DNA of 11,348 nt from an uncultured Bacteroides sp. (GTDB lineage: Bacteria; Bacteroidota; Bacteroidia; Bacteroidales; Bacteroidaceae). Within the stretch, counting starts at the first letter, position 1; every line of letters starts with the position of its first letter. Location: positions 1 to 11,348 of the forward strand of contig CAUHML010000104.1 of NCBI GenBank assembly GCA_959606905.1, read 5' to 3'. Both the position numbers and the translations under genes were made by a program. This document shows positions 1-9,200 of this stretch, piece after piece. Under the pieces are notes generated by a model. That model searched no databases. It had not been told where the DNA came from and was given only the letters and a program-made list of their open reading frames with translations.

Positions 1-1079
1 TCTTCCGGAATCGGATATCCCCATTGACTCTGTTTTTGCCATATATAAGTAGTATATGGTACAGTCTCATTAGTGTAATTACAACAAGCGGCATATTCGC
101 AGGCCCGTAGGAAGAGATTATCATCATAAGCAAAGAAATCGTCTCCCTGGCTCCATGCCAACTGACAAATAATTCCCATCAATCCGACACACATCAACGT
201 GTGTCCTTGGTCACGTCCACTTTCCTGCCATTGAGCAAAGTTATAGTCCGGTGCATAATCGTGATAGATAGCACGACGTAAACGTCCGTTTGTATCACCT
301 GTCTGCAAATGGGCGATACCTTCATTATAAATATCACGACGATCGGTTACAATGCCGATAGCCATTTTAGCCGCTATATTACAAAGACACCAGTTAGCCC
401 AATAATGTAACGCATTCGTATCGTGATGACGTTTCAGGAAATCATCATTAGCAGGATAGAACACTTTAAGCAACCAATTCTGGAACGCTGCGAAGTCCGC
501 ACGATCCCATCCTCCATAATCCCTCAATAATTCACCGGCAATAGCAAATTCATAACCATAAAGTCCTGCAGCAAGCGATAAATTCGTATTACCTGTTACA
601 CCTACACAAGTCTGTACCCACTTATTCAGATTCTCCACCGCTTTTGCCGCATATTCATCATCTTGTTCAATTTTCCAACGAAGCGCTTGCTGATATACAA
701 TAGTGGCTCCTCTGGCTGCATTCATGTAATTTTCATCTCCTGAAATACCTCGTTTAATCCATTCTGTAGGATAAGTATCTGCCGTCTTCTGCGAAAACTG
801 GCTTTCTACTAATAATTGATAAGCACTTACCCAAGGCTCTTCTCCGGCAGCTTTTTTATCCCGGATACGCTGGAAGTCTTCCTCTGTATGCAACCCTTCA
901 TGCAGCATAGGTTCCGTTGACGGTTTAAGTTCAACCTGTTCCAAATTTACGTTATTATCAGGAAGAGGAATTTTATTCAAATCAGTTTCCACATTGACAC
1001 CCGGAAGGTCAATGCCGTCCCCACATCCTACCAAAAACAGGGTAGCAAATACTGCGGTTATATAATATATCTTTTTCAT
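1..1079 (-). CDS. Alginate-lyase-superfamily polysaccharide lyase lipoprotein (PL38/PL5-like), 3' end outside window
   Basis: Partial gene: 359 codons are present and the frame stays open to the window edge. The start at 1079 gives a lipoprotein signal peptide with lipobox LVGC and Cys19, followed by GDGID. A linker (about 20-60) leads into an all-helical region typical of the alginate lyase (alpha/alpha)-barrel fold. Residues 222-250 (NALHYWANW through TDRRDIY) resemble the YWAAW...NRRDLF stretch I recall from PL5 AlgL. A second conserved block is ESGRDQGHT at 286-294. Such enzymes cut uronic-acid polysaccharides by beta-elimination. Family PL38, known from Bacteroides and active on alginate or glucuronan, is my best guess, but I cannot separate it from other alginate-lyase-like families by eye. 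It is the last visible gene of the operon, 61 bases after the second TIG gene. It probably acts at the cell surface or in the periplasm. Superfamily is fairly sure; substrate is inference. Confidence 0.8.
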   Translation of the reverse strand, partial: MKKIYYITAVFATLFLVGCGDGIDLPGVNVETDLNKIPLPDNNVNLEQVELKPSTEPMLHEGLHTEEDFQRIRDKKAAGEEPWVSAYQLLVESQFSQKTADTYPTEWIKRGISGDENYMNAARGATIVYQQALRWKIEQDDEYAAKAVENLNKWVQTCVGVTGNTNLSLAAGLYGYEFAIAGELLRDYGGWDRADFAAFQNWLLKVFYPANDDFLKRHHDTNALHYWANWCLCNIAAKMAIGIVTDRRDIYNEGIAHLQTGDTNGRLRRAIYHDYAPDYNFAQWQESGRDQGHTLMCVGLMGIICQLAWSQGDDFFAYDDNLFLRACEYAACCNYTNETVPYTTYIWQKQSQWGYPIPE

Positions 1080-1093
1080 CATATTTTTGGTTT

Positions 1094-1130
1094 AATGGTA
1101 CACCATATCTACCATTGATTACGGTGCACC
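1094..1130 (-). other. Overlapping alternative stem-loops in the leader of the lyase gene
   Basis: In the 61-base gap before the lyase, the transcript can fold in two exclusive ways. Stem A pairs 1130-1123 (GGTGCACC) with 1104-1097 (GGTGTACC): eight pairs with one G-U. Stem B pairs 1116-1110 (AATGGTA) with 1100-1094 (TACCATT): seven perfect pairs around a nine-base loop. The arms overlap at 1097-1100. There is no following U-run, so neither is an ordinary terminator. A role in RNA processing or in tuning lyase expression relative to the binding proteins is inference only. Confidence 0.4.
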
Positions 1131-1140
1131 CAATTATAGT

Positions 1141-3180
1141 TTATTGCTCTACTAACTCTAATTTGAAATTATCTATCTTAGCCCGTCCTTGTTTTACTGT
1201 AATCGTACATACAAAACCAATGACAACATCGGTAGGCTCTTCAACAAGAATATCAACTACTACATCACCCGTACCCGAAATAGAAGCGTTTGCCAGACTC
1301 TTACTTGGTATATCACTCGTATTTGCCATCTCGTTACCTTTACAAACCGCAACATAACCGGTAAAACCTCTGCCGTCATATTCATAAACGTGTGCCGTCA
1401 ACTTATATTTTCCTTTTTGAAGATGAGAAGTCTGATATACCTTACCATCATTTTTAGGATTGTCAAATCCCCAATCTGTTTGTAAAGCCAAACCTGCATC
1501 ACTTCCATCACCATATTTCGTTTTAAATGCCAAATCAACAGCAGCACCTCCTTCACCAGCAGTCAAGTTAGAGTTCTGAACTATCCAATAAGCAGCTTTT
1601 GCCCACTCTCCTTTTTTATGGAATCCTTTATCTCCACCTTCTTTTACATATTCAAAAGGCTGTTTATAGTTCATGAGTACATATTGAGAAATATCTCCAT
1701 CCGTCGGCAGAGGTCGCAATATATCACTCTCTACGGGTTGTGCAATACCTTCAAACACCATTGTTACTTTTCCACCATTGAAACCTTGCGGAACCGTTAC
1801 AGTAATAGAAGTCGTAGTAATCTCTTTAACCGTAACGGGTACGGATATTCCCTCAAAAGTAACTGTAACAGAATTCTTATCCGTTCCAAAACCTTTTCCT
1901 GTAAATGTTATTTCCTGTCCGGCTTTTACTAATGTGCCATTAGGATAAATATACGGTGTTTCAACAGAAGTGATTTCCGGAGTTTCCCAAACCTCAAATG
2001 TGCCCGATTCGCCCATCTCTATTTCCTTACCCTGAATTATCAGTTTAATCTTCACCGGAGCTTCAGATGAAACTCCTTTGGGAACATTCACTACGATATT
2101 ACCTTTATCATTCAGTGTCACTTTATCACAAACTGTTTCTCCGAAAAAGACCTGAATATTTTCAGCTTTCGTACCAAAGTTCTGACCAATGATCGTTACT
2201 TCCGCATTAATATATCCGGCTTTCGTTGAAATGCCTGTTACTGTCGGCATCGGTAATACCGTATATTTCAACTGTGTCCCGATAGTTTCAAACGGAGTAA
2301 TGACAGTAATTGTATAATCTCCGGCTTCCAACGAAGCAGGTACAGTGAGTGGAATACTCTTATCCGTCAAATTATCTGTATCTATTGCAGCTTCTACAGG
2401 TTCTCCGCCAGCTTTAGAGAAAGTTACTTTCAAAGGCTCCAACCCTTCAACAGACTTATCCAGCAATTCTTGCACAAGATTGGTTCCTGTTATTGCAAAT
2501 TTACTGCCAGCAAAACCTGATGGAACCGGTTCGTCTTCCTTAGGAGTATCAAGCGTTGCATGCTTCAACACAGTGAAAGGATAAGAAGCCAAATCAATCG
2601 TTTGTTCTGCCATAATAAGTGTCATAACTCCACTGACAGCTGTCTCGGGAACTTTGGCCGTAAATTCGGTATCAGTAGGTGTACCCACAATCTCTGCCTT
2701 GTCTGTGGAAGTCCCGAAAGTCAAAGTATACAGTGTTTTAGAAGAAACAAATTCTTGTCCTTCAAAAACGATACTGGCACCCGGAAAACCATAAGAAGGT
2801 TTCACTACGCTGACACCCGGCTTACCAAGTACACGATAAACTAGATCAGTCTCCACACGTTGCCCGAAAACCTCAACGGTTATCTTTCCGTTTGTTGCCG
2901 ATTCCGGCACTTTCGCAAGGATAGCATCATCGGCGCAAGAGACTACTACTGCCTCCTGGGAACCGATAAATACTTTCACATCTTCTGTTATGATACCAAA
3001 ATCACTGCCACTAACGGTAAACTCATTCCCAACATATCCTTCTACGGGATCTATCTTTGTTACAGTCGCCACAGGATCAGTGTAACTCATTGGAACAATT
3101 TCTTCATTATCCTCGTCACAAGCAGCTAATGCGAAAAGCGAGAGAAAAACGGGAAACAGATAGTTATATATTTTCTTCAT
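1141..3180 (-). CDS. Surface glycan-binding lipoprotein with about five IPT/TIG domains (SusF position)
   Basis: 679 residues from the ATG at 3180. I chose this start because it begins a clean lipoprotein signal (MKKIYNYLFP... LAAC, Cys21); the longer frame to 3237 opens with TTG, adds 19 charged residues and overlaps the upstream gene. After Cys21 comes the acidic run DEDNEE, matching the surface-export signal of Bacteroidetes lipoproteins. About five Ig-like IPT/TIG units follow: 36-118, 120-205, 206-310, 311-398 and 400-490, each with an ITGxNFG-like turn (SGSDFG, EGQEF, TGTNL, IGQNFG, TGKGFG). Residues 497-679 form a C-terminal domain homologous to that of the upstream TIG protein, with aligned aromatics W526, W532 and W570. 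TIG proteins in this PUL position normally form a stalk that holds a terminal glycan-binding domain away from the membrane. The ligand is unknown. Confidence 0.88.
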   Translation of the reverse strand: MKKIYNYLFPVFLSLFALAACDEDNEEIVPMSYTDPVATVTKIDPVEGYVGNEFTVSGSDFGIITEDVKVFIGSQEAVVVSCADDAILAKVPESATNGKITVEVFGQRVETDLVYRVLGKPGVSVVKPSYGFPGASIVFEGQEFVSSKTLYTLTFGTSTDKAEIVGTPTDTEFTAKVPETAVSGVMTLIMAEQTIDLASYPFTVLKHATLDTPKEDEPVPSGFAGSKFAITGTNLVQELLDKSVEGLEPLKVTFSKAGGEPVEAAIDTDNLTDKSIPLTVPASLEAGDYTITVITPFETIGTQLKYTVLPMPTVTGISTKAGYINAEVTIIGQNFGTKAENIQVFFGETVCDKVTLNDKGNIVVNVPKGVSSEAPVKIKLIIQGKEIEMGESGTFEVWETPEITSVETPYIYPNGTLVKAGQEITFTGKGFGTDKNSVTVTFEGISVPVTVKEITTTSITVTVPQGFNGGKVTMVFEGIAQPVESDILRPLPTDGDISQYVLMNYKQPFEYVKEGGDKGFHKKGEWAKAAYWIVQNSNLTAGEGGAAVDLAFKTKYGDGSDAGLALQTDWGFDNPKNDGKVYQTSHLQKGKYKLTAHVYEYDGRGFTGYVAVCKGNEMANTSDIPSKSLANASISGTGDVVVDILVEEPTDVVIGFVCTITVKQGRAKIDNFKLELVEQ

Positions 3181-3229
3181 AATCTTAATTATATTATCAC
3201 GATGAATTACTCTTTTTTCTTTTTCCACA

Positions 3230-4423
3230 TCATTCAAGAATCAATTTCAATTCTGTCACCTTAAAGTATGAATTACCTTTAGCCAGAGAAGTCAGGAATC
3301 CAATGACAACATCCGTTGTCTCCGTCACTTCAAATGAAGGTGTAACCAACGTACCCGAATCATTCGCTGTTCCCATTTTATCATAGGCCACATAAACTCC
3401 ATTTAGTTGCTCAAGATCAGCGACATTCGGTATATCACTTTCACTATCTCCTTTAGCTATCAATACGGAAATAAAGTTCCCCGCATCAGTAACTACCAAT
3501 GTATATGCATAAGTGACTTCCAGTCTGTATTTACCAGGACGGAGCGTAGCAACCTGCCACATTTTCCCATTCGTATAAGCTTCTTTATCCCATCCATTCT
3601 GGAATGCTAACGTTAAGCCTTCTTCTGATTTATATTGCATTCCGGAAACAGTCGTATTGCCTTTTGCATTGAACGATGCTGCATTTTGATTCCACACTGC
3701 CGGAGTCCACCATTCACCGTTCTTCCAACTTTCATCATTTGCCTTGGCAAACGGCTGCTTATAGTTTTGAAGATAAAGCACTGTCACATCACCCTTCGAG
3801 TTAGGATTGAACATTGCACCACCTGTCATTGTATATCCGTGAATAGTCACAGTCACACTACCTGTCTGATAATCAGCAGGAGTTGTCGCAACAATAGTAG
3901 ACTCATCCACCAGCTCAAATTCGGCCGGCGTTCCATTGAAACTAACAGAAATATCGGATGGATCCGTACCAAAGTTTTCACCTGTTATAGTGACCTTGTC
4001 TCCCGTATCGGCTACCCCTTCACCGTCTTCACTATCAGAAGTCACTGTAATGACACGTGGCGTAGGCAGTACTGTATAATGACCGATATTCTCCACCTTT
4101 TTATTATAAATCTGTAAAGACAGATTGCCTGTTACTGCAGTTTCCGGCACTTCCACTACCAAACGGTTATTTTTGCAATCGAGTACTTTATTGGATTGGG
4201 CTTCACCGAAGAAAACTTTCACTGCTTCAGCACGGTCACCAAAATTGGTTCCCGTAATAACTACCTGTGTAGTGACATATCCGTCCGTAGGATAAATGCT
4301 CTCCACTACTGGCACAGGATAATCATAAACTCTATACTTGGGGTCTTGCTCACAACCGGAGAAAAGTGCGGAAACACAAGCAAGTATTGCCAAGTGAAAT
4401 GTATATTTGAATAAAAACTTCAT
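3230..4423 (-). CDS. Surface glycan-binding lipoprotein with two IPT/TIG domains (SusE position)
   Basis: 397 residues with a lipoprotein signal peptide ending FSGC (Cys24), followed by EQD. Two IPT/TIG Ig-like domains are visible: about 36-120 (ITGTNFG turn at 56-62) and 122-206 (ITGENFG turn at 146-152, with an acidic SDSEDGEG insertion near 129-136). The C-terminal domain, about 213-397, is shared with the next gene: both have NYKQPF, GEW, a Gly-Lys-Tyr turn (PGKY/KGKY), TDVVIGF and a closing K-L-E/I-L strand. It is rich in Trp (W233, W238, W239, W244, W278, W289), typical of sugar-binding faces. It follows the SusD gene by 36 bases, the usual place for a surface glycan-binding protein. 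The module may match a Pfam domain of unknown function common in Bacteroides; I could not settle which. Binding role is inferred from position and architecture. Confidence 0.88.
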   Translation of the reverse strand: MKFLFKYTFHLAILACVSALFSGCEQDPKYRVYDYPVPVVESIYPTDGYVTTQVVITGTNFGDRAEAVKVFFGEAQSNKVLDCKNNRLVVEVPETAVTGNLSLQIYNKKVENIGHYTVLPTPRVITVTSDSEDGEGVADTGDKVTITGENFGTDPSDISVSFNGTPAEFELVDESTIVATTPADYQTGSVTVTIHGYTMTGGAMFNPNSKGDVTVLYLQNYKQPFAKANDESWKNGEWWTPAVWNQNAASFNAKGNTTVSGMQYKSEEGLTLAFQNGWDKEAYTNGKMWQVATLRPGKYRLEVTYAYTLVVTDAGNFISVLIAKGDSESDIPNVADLEQLNGVYVAYDKMGTANDSGTLVTPSFEVTETTDVVIGFLTSLAKGNSYFKVTELKLILE

Positions 4424-4459
4424 ATAATCTATGGTATTATACGTTAAACGATTGAATGA

Positions 4460-6256
4460 TTAATATCCCGGATTTTGTACCAGATTTGAATTCAGGTTGA
4501 TTTGATTTCTTGGAATCGCCCACAAATAATCTCCCTTAGTAAATGCGCAGTCGGATGATTTGAGGAGCACTACACAAGGTAATTTGCCTTTACCTGTTTC
4601 CACTTCTTCCGTCCCCTTCGTAAAGATAGCCGGATTGAAAGCACTGGTAGCATTCCCGTTTTCGTCTATAAATGCCGTCGGATAGCTGGCATTACCTACT
4701 ACCGCACCGCAACGAGACTCATTCAGATTCTTCTCCGCAATACCCCAACGTTTCAGATCGTCACAACGGAAACCTTCCATATAGAGTTCCAAAGCACGTT
4801 CACGGCGGATCTCATCCAACATTACCTGATTGACTGTCTTACTCGCATTTGCCGGCACTCCTTCCTGAATTCGCTTTGCCAATGCATTTGTTAGGTTAGC
4901 AATTCCCGCACGGGCACGGATTTTATTTATCGACTTATTCAACTGGTCATCTGATATTTCACCATAGCGTTCCATCACAGCTTCGGCATAGTTCAAGTAT
5001 ACTTCTGCCAACCGAAGTACCGGATAATTGGCCGATTCATCTTTACTTTGGCGTTGAATATCGGTAATAGCAAACTTGGAAACACCATACCCACAGTTCT
5101 CAACTGTCAGGCTCGTAGCATATGAACCTATATAAGAAGTCAAACGGAAATCCCGATTCTGAAACTCGTCCCCCGGATTCTTATATCCCTGGAACTTATC
5201 AGACATGCTGACCGGAAGCCCGTCAGTGCATAAAAACATATCAATCAATTTCCGGCTGGGACGCATATCCGTATAAATCACCTGATTCAAATCTACCTGT
5301 CCTTTACGCGTTTCCTGACTATATACAGAAGCGATGATAAATTCCTTGTTCGTCGCTCTTCCGGCACCGGCAGGATTACTGGCTTCTTCTTCAATATTAA
5401 ACAGGTAACGATTGCTCATATTTCTCATAGCTGCAACATTGTTATAATTCCAAAGGGAATAAGCAGCATCTCCCATCACTGTTTCGGATAATTGAACGGA
5501 TTCTTCCAGAAAAGCATTTACCTGATCGGAAGCCGGACCGGCAGAACCTTCAAAATCAGTAGAAGTACCATTGTACTTACGCCAGGTAGCTTCATAAAGT
5601 AACACGCGAGCCTTAAATGCCTGTGCAGCCTGTTTGCTGATTTTACCTTTGTCGGCAGAGGTTATATTCTGTTCCAACGGCAACCCAGCAATAGCCTCAT
5701 CCAAATCGGAGAGAATCAAGTTGACAACCTCATAACGGCTGTTACGTTTTCCATATAACTCCGGTGAAGTCACGTCGAGAACTTTCGTAACGACAGGCAC
5801 TCCACCAAAAAACTTCAATAAGTAAAAATAGTTATAGGCACGGAAAAAATGACCTTCGGCTAATTCTTTTTTAATATCCGCTAAATTACCTGTATAGGAA
5901 GAAACTGCTCTTTCAAACATGTGATTAGTGGCACGAATATTACCATAGCAATTACCCCAACGGCTATCGTCATTAGGAACTCCCATCACACCGGTCCCCA
6001 CACCATACGAATATCTGAAACAAGTAGAAAGATCGGATGCCGCATCCATGTGATCGAATATACTTCCATAGGAAGACTGCCATCCCAATAATTGCCCGTA
6101 AAGCCCGTTAGCATATTCACGGAAATGCTCCGGAGTTTTGAAATAAATCACATCTGTCTTGGCATCCAGTGGTTCCAAGTCAAGGAACGTATTCACGCAT
6201 GAAGAAAATCCCAATGCGCAGGTGCAAATTAATATATAGTTCGTTATCTTTTTCAT
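4460..6256 (-). CDS. susD-like: SusD/RagB-family outer-membrane nutrient-binding lipoprotein
   Basis: 598 residues, a normal length for SusD homologs. The signal peptide ends GFSSC (Cys20). The N-terminal SusD block FLDLEPLDAKTD (24-35) is followed by the helical TPR-like region including EGHFFRAYNYFYLLKFFGGVP (134-154) and LRLAEVYLNYAEA (414-426). The family hallmark RRERALELYMEGFRCDDLKRWG lies at 484-505, and the protein closes with the typical YLWAIPRNQINLN...QNPGY. SusD proteins form a hinged lid on the SusC barrel and help load oligosaccharides for import. The gene lies 33 bases after the SusC gene, the standard cognate pairing. Unlike the TIG proteins, the residues after Cys20 (VNTFLDLE) are not strongly acidic, as is common for SusD, which is held at the surface by SusC. 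Assignment is firm; the glycan is not deducible from SusD. Confidence 0.97.
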   Translation of the reverse strand: MKKITNYILICTCALGFSSCVNTFLDLEPLDAKTDVIYFKTPEHFREYANGLYGQLLGWQSSYGSIFDHMDAASDLSTCFRYSYGVGTGVMGVPNDDSRWGNCYGNIRATNHMFERAVSSYTGNLADIKKELAEGHFFRAYNYFYLLKFFGGVPVVTKVLDVTSPELYGKRNSRYEVVNLILSDLDEAIAGLPLEQNITSADKGKISKQAAQAFKARVLLYEATWRKYNGTSTDFEGSAGPASDQVNAFLEESVQLSETVMGDAAYSLWNYNNVAAMRNMSNRYLFNIEEEASNPAGAGRATNKEFIIASVYSQETRKGQVDLNQVIYTDMRPSRKLIDMFLCTDGLPVSMSDKFQGYKNPGDEFQNRDFRLTSYIGSYATSLTVENCGYGVSKFAITDIQRQSKDESANYPVLRLAEVYLNYAEAVMERYGEISDDQLNKSINKIRARAGIANLTNALAKRIQEGVPANASKTVNQVMLDEIRRERALELYMEGFRCDDLKRWGIAEKNLNESRCGAVVGNASYPTAFIDENGNATSAFNPAIFTKGTEEVETGKGKLPCVVLLKSSDCAFTKGDYLWAIPRNQINLNSNLVQNPGY

Positions 6257-6289
6257 ATCTTCTATTCTGTATTTAATTTTCCATAGCTA

Positions 6290-9200
6290 CTATAAAGTGA
6301 TGTTCAGACCGAACGACCAAGTACGTGCAAACGGGTATCCACTGTTGTTGGAGGCTGCTCCCATTTCCGGGTCGAAACCGTCTCGAATACTGGTAGCTTC
6401 CCATAAATCATTACCAGAGAAGTAAACACGTACTTTTTCCAGTTTCACCTTGCGAGTCCATATCTGCGGCAATGTGTAGCCGACTATTAATGTTTTCAAA
6501 CGGATATAGCGGTTATTCTGCATCATAAAGTCGTTATTCTGATAATTCCAGCGTGCGAGATTCGCATTGGTAGTCAAGCGAGGGAATTCAGCATTCGGAT
6601 TGCTCTCTGTCCATGTCTTTCCCAAATATGTCGGGTTCTGATTGGCAGTACGTGTTTGAAAAGGATAAGCCATCCAGTCATTACGGATAACATACTGCTT
6701 GCCGACACCTTGGAACATTGCGTTCACATCAATACCTTTCCATGATCCTCCCAGTGTGAAACCGAAAACAAAATGTGGATTGGAGTCACCGAGATATTGC
6801 AAATCGCTATTCTCATTCCCTGCACCGGAAATCTTATAATCACCATTCAAATCCAAACGTTTGGTATCACCCGGACGCAACCGGCTTGCACTTCCTGCTC
6901 CTACACCAGTCAAATCTTCTTTACCCTCTCCATAGAGTGCATAATAGCGGTCTACTTCTGCCTGATCTTTAAAGTAACCATCTGTGCGATAAAGGAAGTA
7001 CGAATTCAATGGATACCCATTCACGGCTGCATTCCAACCAGCCCCATAAGAATCTGCTCCTTCCATCTCTTTCAACAGACTCTTTGTATCACCAATATTA
7101 AAGTTGGCATAGTAAGAAAAGTCTTTAATCTGATCGCGCCATCCAATAGTGAATTCCCAACCTTTTACATTCAAATGACCACTATTCGTTTTAGGAGCTT
7201 TACCTCCTAAAACACCCGGATATGTGACATTTACCAACATACCGGTATTATCTTTTATAAAATAATCGAATGTAGCTTTCAAACGATTATCGAAAAAGTT
7301 AAGATCGATACCAAAGTTTTTCTGTGAAACTTTCTCCCAAGTACGGTCATAAGAAATTAAACCGCCAAAACCTGAAGATACCTGATTGGCAGGTATAGTT
7401 CCAAAACCGGCTGTTCCAAGAGAGACAGTAGACACATAATCGTAATCACCCAGCCCGACATCATTACCCGAACTACCGTAACTTAAACGCAACTTACCAA
7501 AAGAAAGAACAGGTTTTAAAAATTCTACAAATTGTTCTTCCGAGAATGCCCATCCCAAAGAGACAGAACCAAAGCTTTTGAAACGATAACCGGGAGCAAA
7601 CTTGGAATTTCCGTCACGACGCCCCATCAATTCAACCATATATTTTTCCGCATAGTTATAATTCAAACGGGCAATATATGAATAGGTACCATTATGAGTC
7701 TTTCCTCCACCGTTACCCTGTGTACCCGTAGCCAAATTCAAATCGTAAATTCCGGCATCCTCAAACTTCTCACGGGCGGTAACAACTTTCTTAGTCACCC
7801 ATTTCTCGGCATTGATGCCGAACATAGCATCTATATTATGTACTTCGGCAAATGTACGCTTATATTTCAATAACCCTGAATAGTACTGATACCGGGCATT
7901 ATTTGCCTGTACCAAATATCCCGGCTGATGGGAATCTTTAAAATTCAGCACATCTTGCGGAGTACTAAGGGTTTGTGTTGTTTCATATACTAACTTCGCC
8001 GTCTGCTCGCCGAACCAATTGTAACACTGTACCGGAAGCGAATAGCGTTCTCTGCGATATTCCTCATTTTGAAATGAAGCAGTACCCTCGAAAGTGATTC
8101 CTTTCCAAATATCCACCAATGCTTTAAAATCGACACGAGTAGTCAACTTCTCTCTCTCGTCACGTCCACCATCCGTTGTAGCTGCTGCCGCATTGCGATC
8201 ACCTACATTACCGAAGTTAGCGTACCATTGTCCATAGGGATTTTTTGCCGGGAAAAACGGAGCATCGTTTCCGTAAAGTGTACGGTCGATACCATGTGTG
8301 GGTGTTTCGGTATTTGTTTTAATCATACTGGCTAAAGTCTCCAGTTTGAACCAATCAGTCAATTTGATGCCGTAGTTTAAGCGCAAGTTCAACTGTTTCT
8401 GTCCGTCATAGGCTGTAGCCAGATTAGCCTGGTTATCAGCATAAGCTAATGAAATGCGGTAATCGGATTTATCCGTAGAACCTGCTACACTCAAGTTATG
8501 CTGGTAAGAATAACGGCGGGCAAACAATTCATCCAGGCGATTGGCATTACCAACGAACATCGTACCCCAATCGGCTACAGTCGACTCATAAATACCTTCA
8601 ATGCCTTGAGCCATCTTCTTCAGGTTTTCTTCTCCCCAGCCCCACCAGTCATGTTCCGGCATTTCTTTATTGGCTTCCAGCCACATGGAAGCATATTCCT
8701 GCATACTGGGAGAGAAAGCCATAATACCATTGGTAGTGAAACGCATATTGAAGCCATAATCAACCGTTGTCTTGCCTTTACCTTTTTTGGTAGTTACCAA
8801 GATAACGCCATTAGCTGCTTTCGCCCCATAAATGGAAGCTGAACCGTCTTTCAATACACTAATATTCTCAATATCATCCGAGTTTAGATTTTGGAATGAC
8901 TCTGAATTCAATACGGGTACTCCATCCACAATAATCAACGGACTACCGCCATTGACAGATGTCAGACCACGAATCTGGAAATTTAAACCTTCATTACCCG
9001 GACGTGAGGAAGAACGAGTGACTACCAAACCCGGAGTGGCTCCTTGCAGAGCAGCACCGACATTGGTAATGGCACGACTTTCCAATACCTGGCTACCAAT
9101 TTGTTCTACCGCCCCTGTCAACGTCGCTTTTTTCTGCGTGCCATAACCCACTACAACAACCTCGTCCAGTGCATTATTATCTTCCTTTAATACCACTTTA

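Noticed and set aside
3181..3237. Longer start for the second TIG gene, overlapping the first by eight bases
   Set aside because: The start would be TTG, and the extra 19 residues are charged and precede a perfect lipoprotein signal that begins at the ATG at 3180.
3635..4117. Plus-strand open frame of 160 codons opposite the first TIG gene
   Set aside because: It is a mirror of a strongly supported minus-strand gene, has a Cys/His/Ile-rich low-quality composition, no recognisable domain and no ribosome-binding or promoter context. The same applies to the other plus-strand frames of 60-145 codons.
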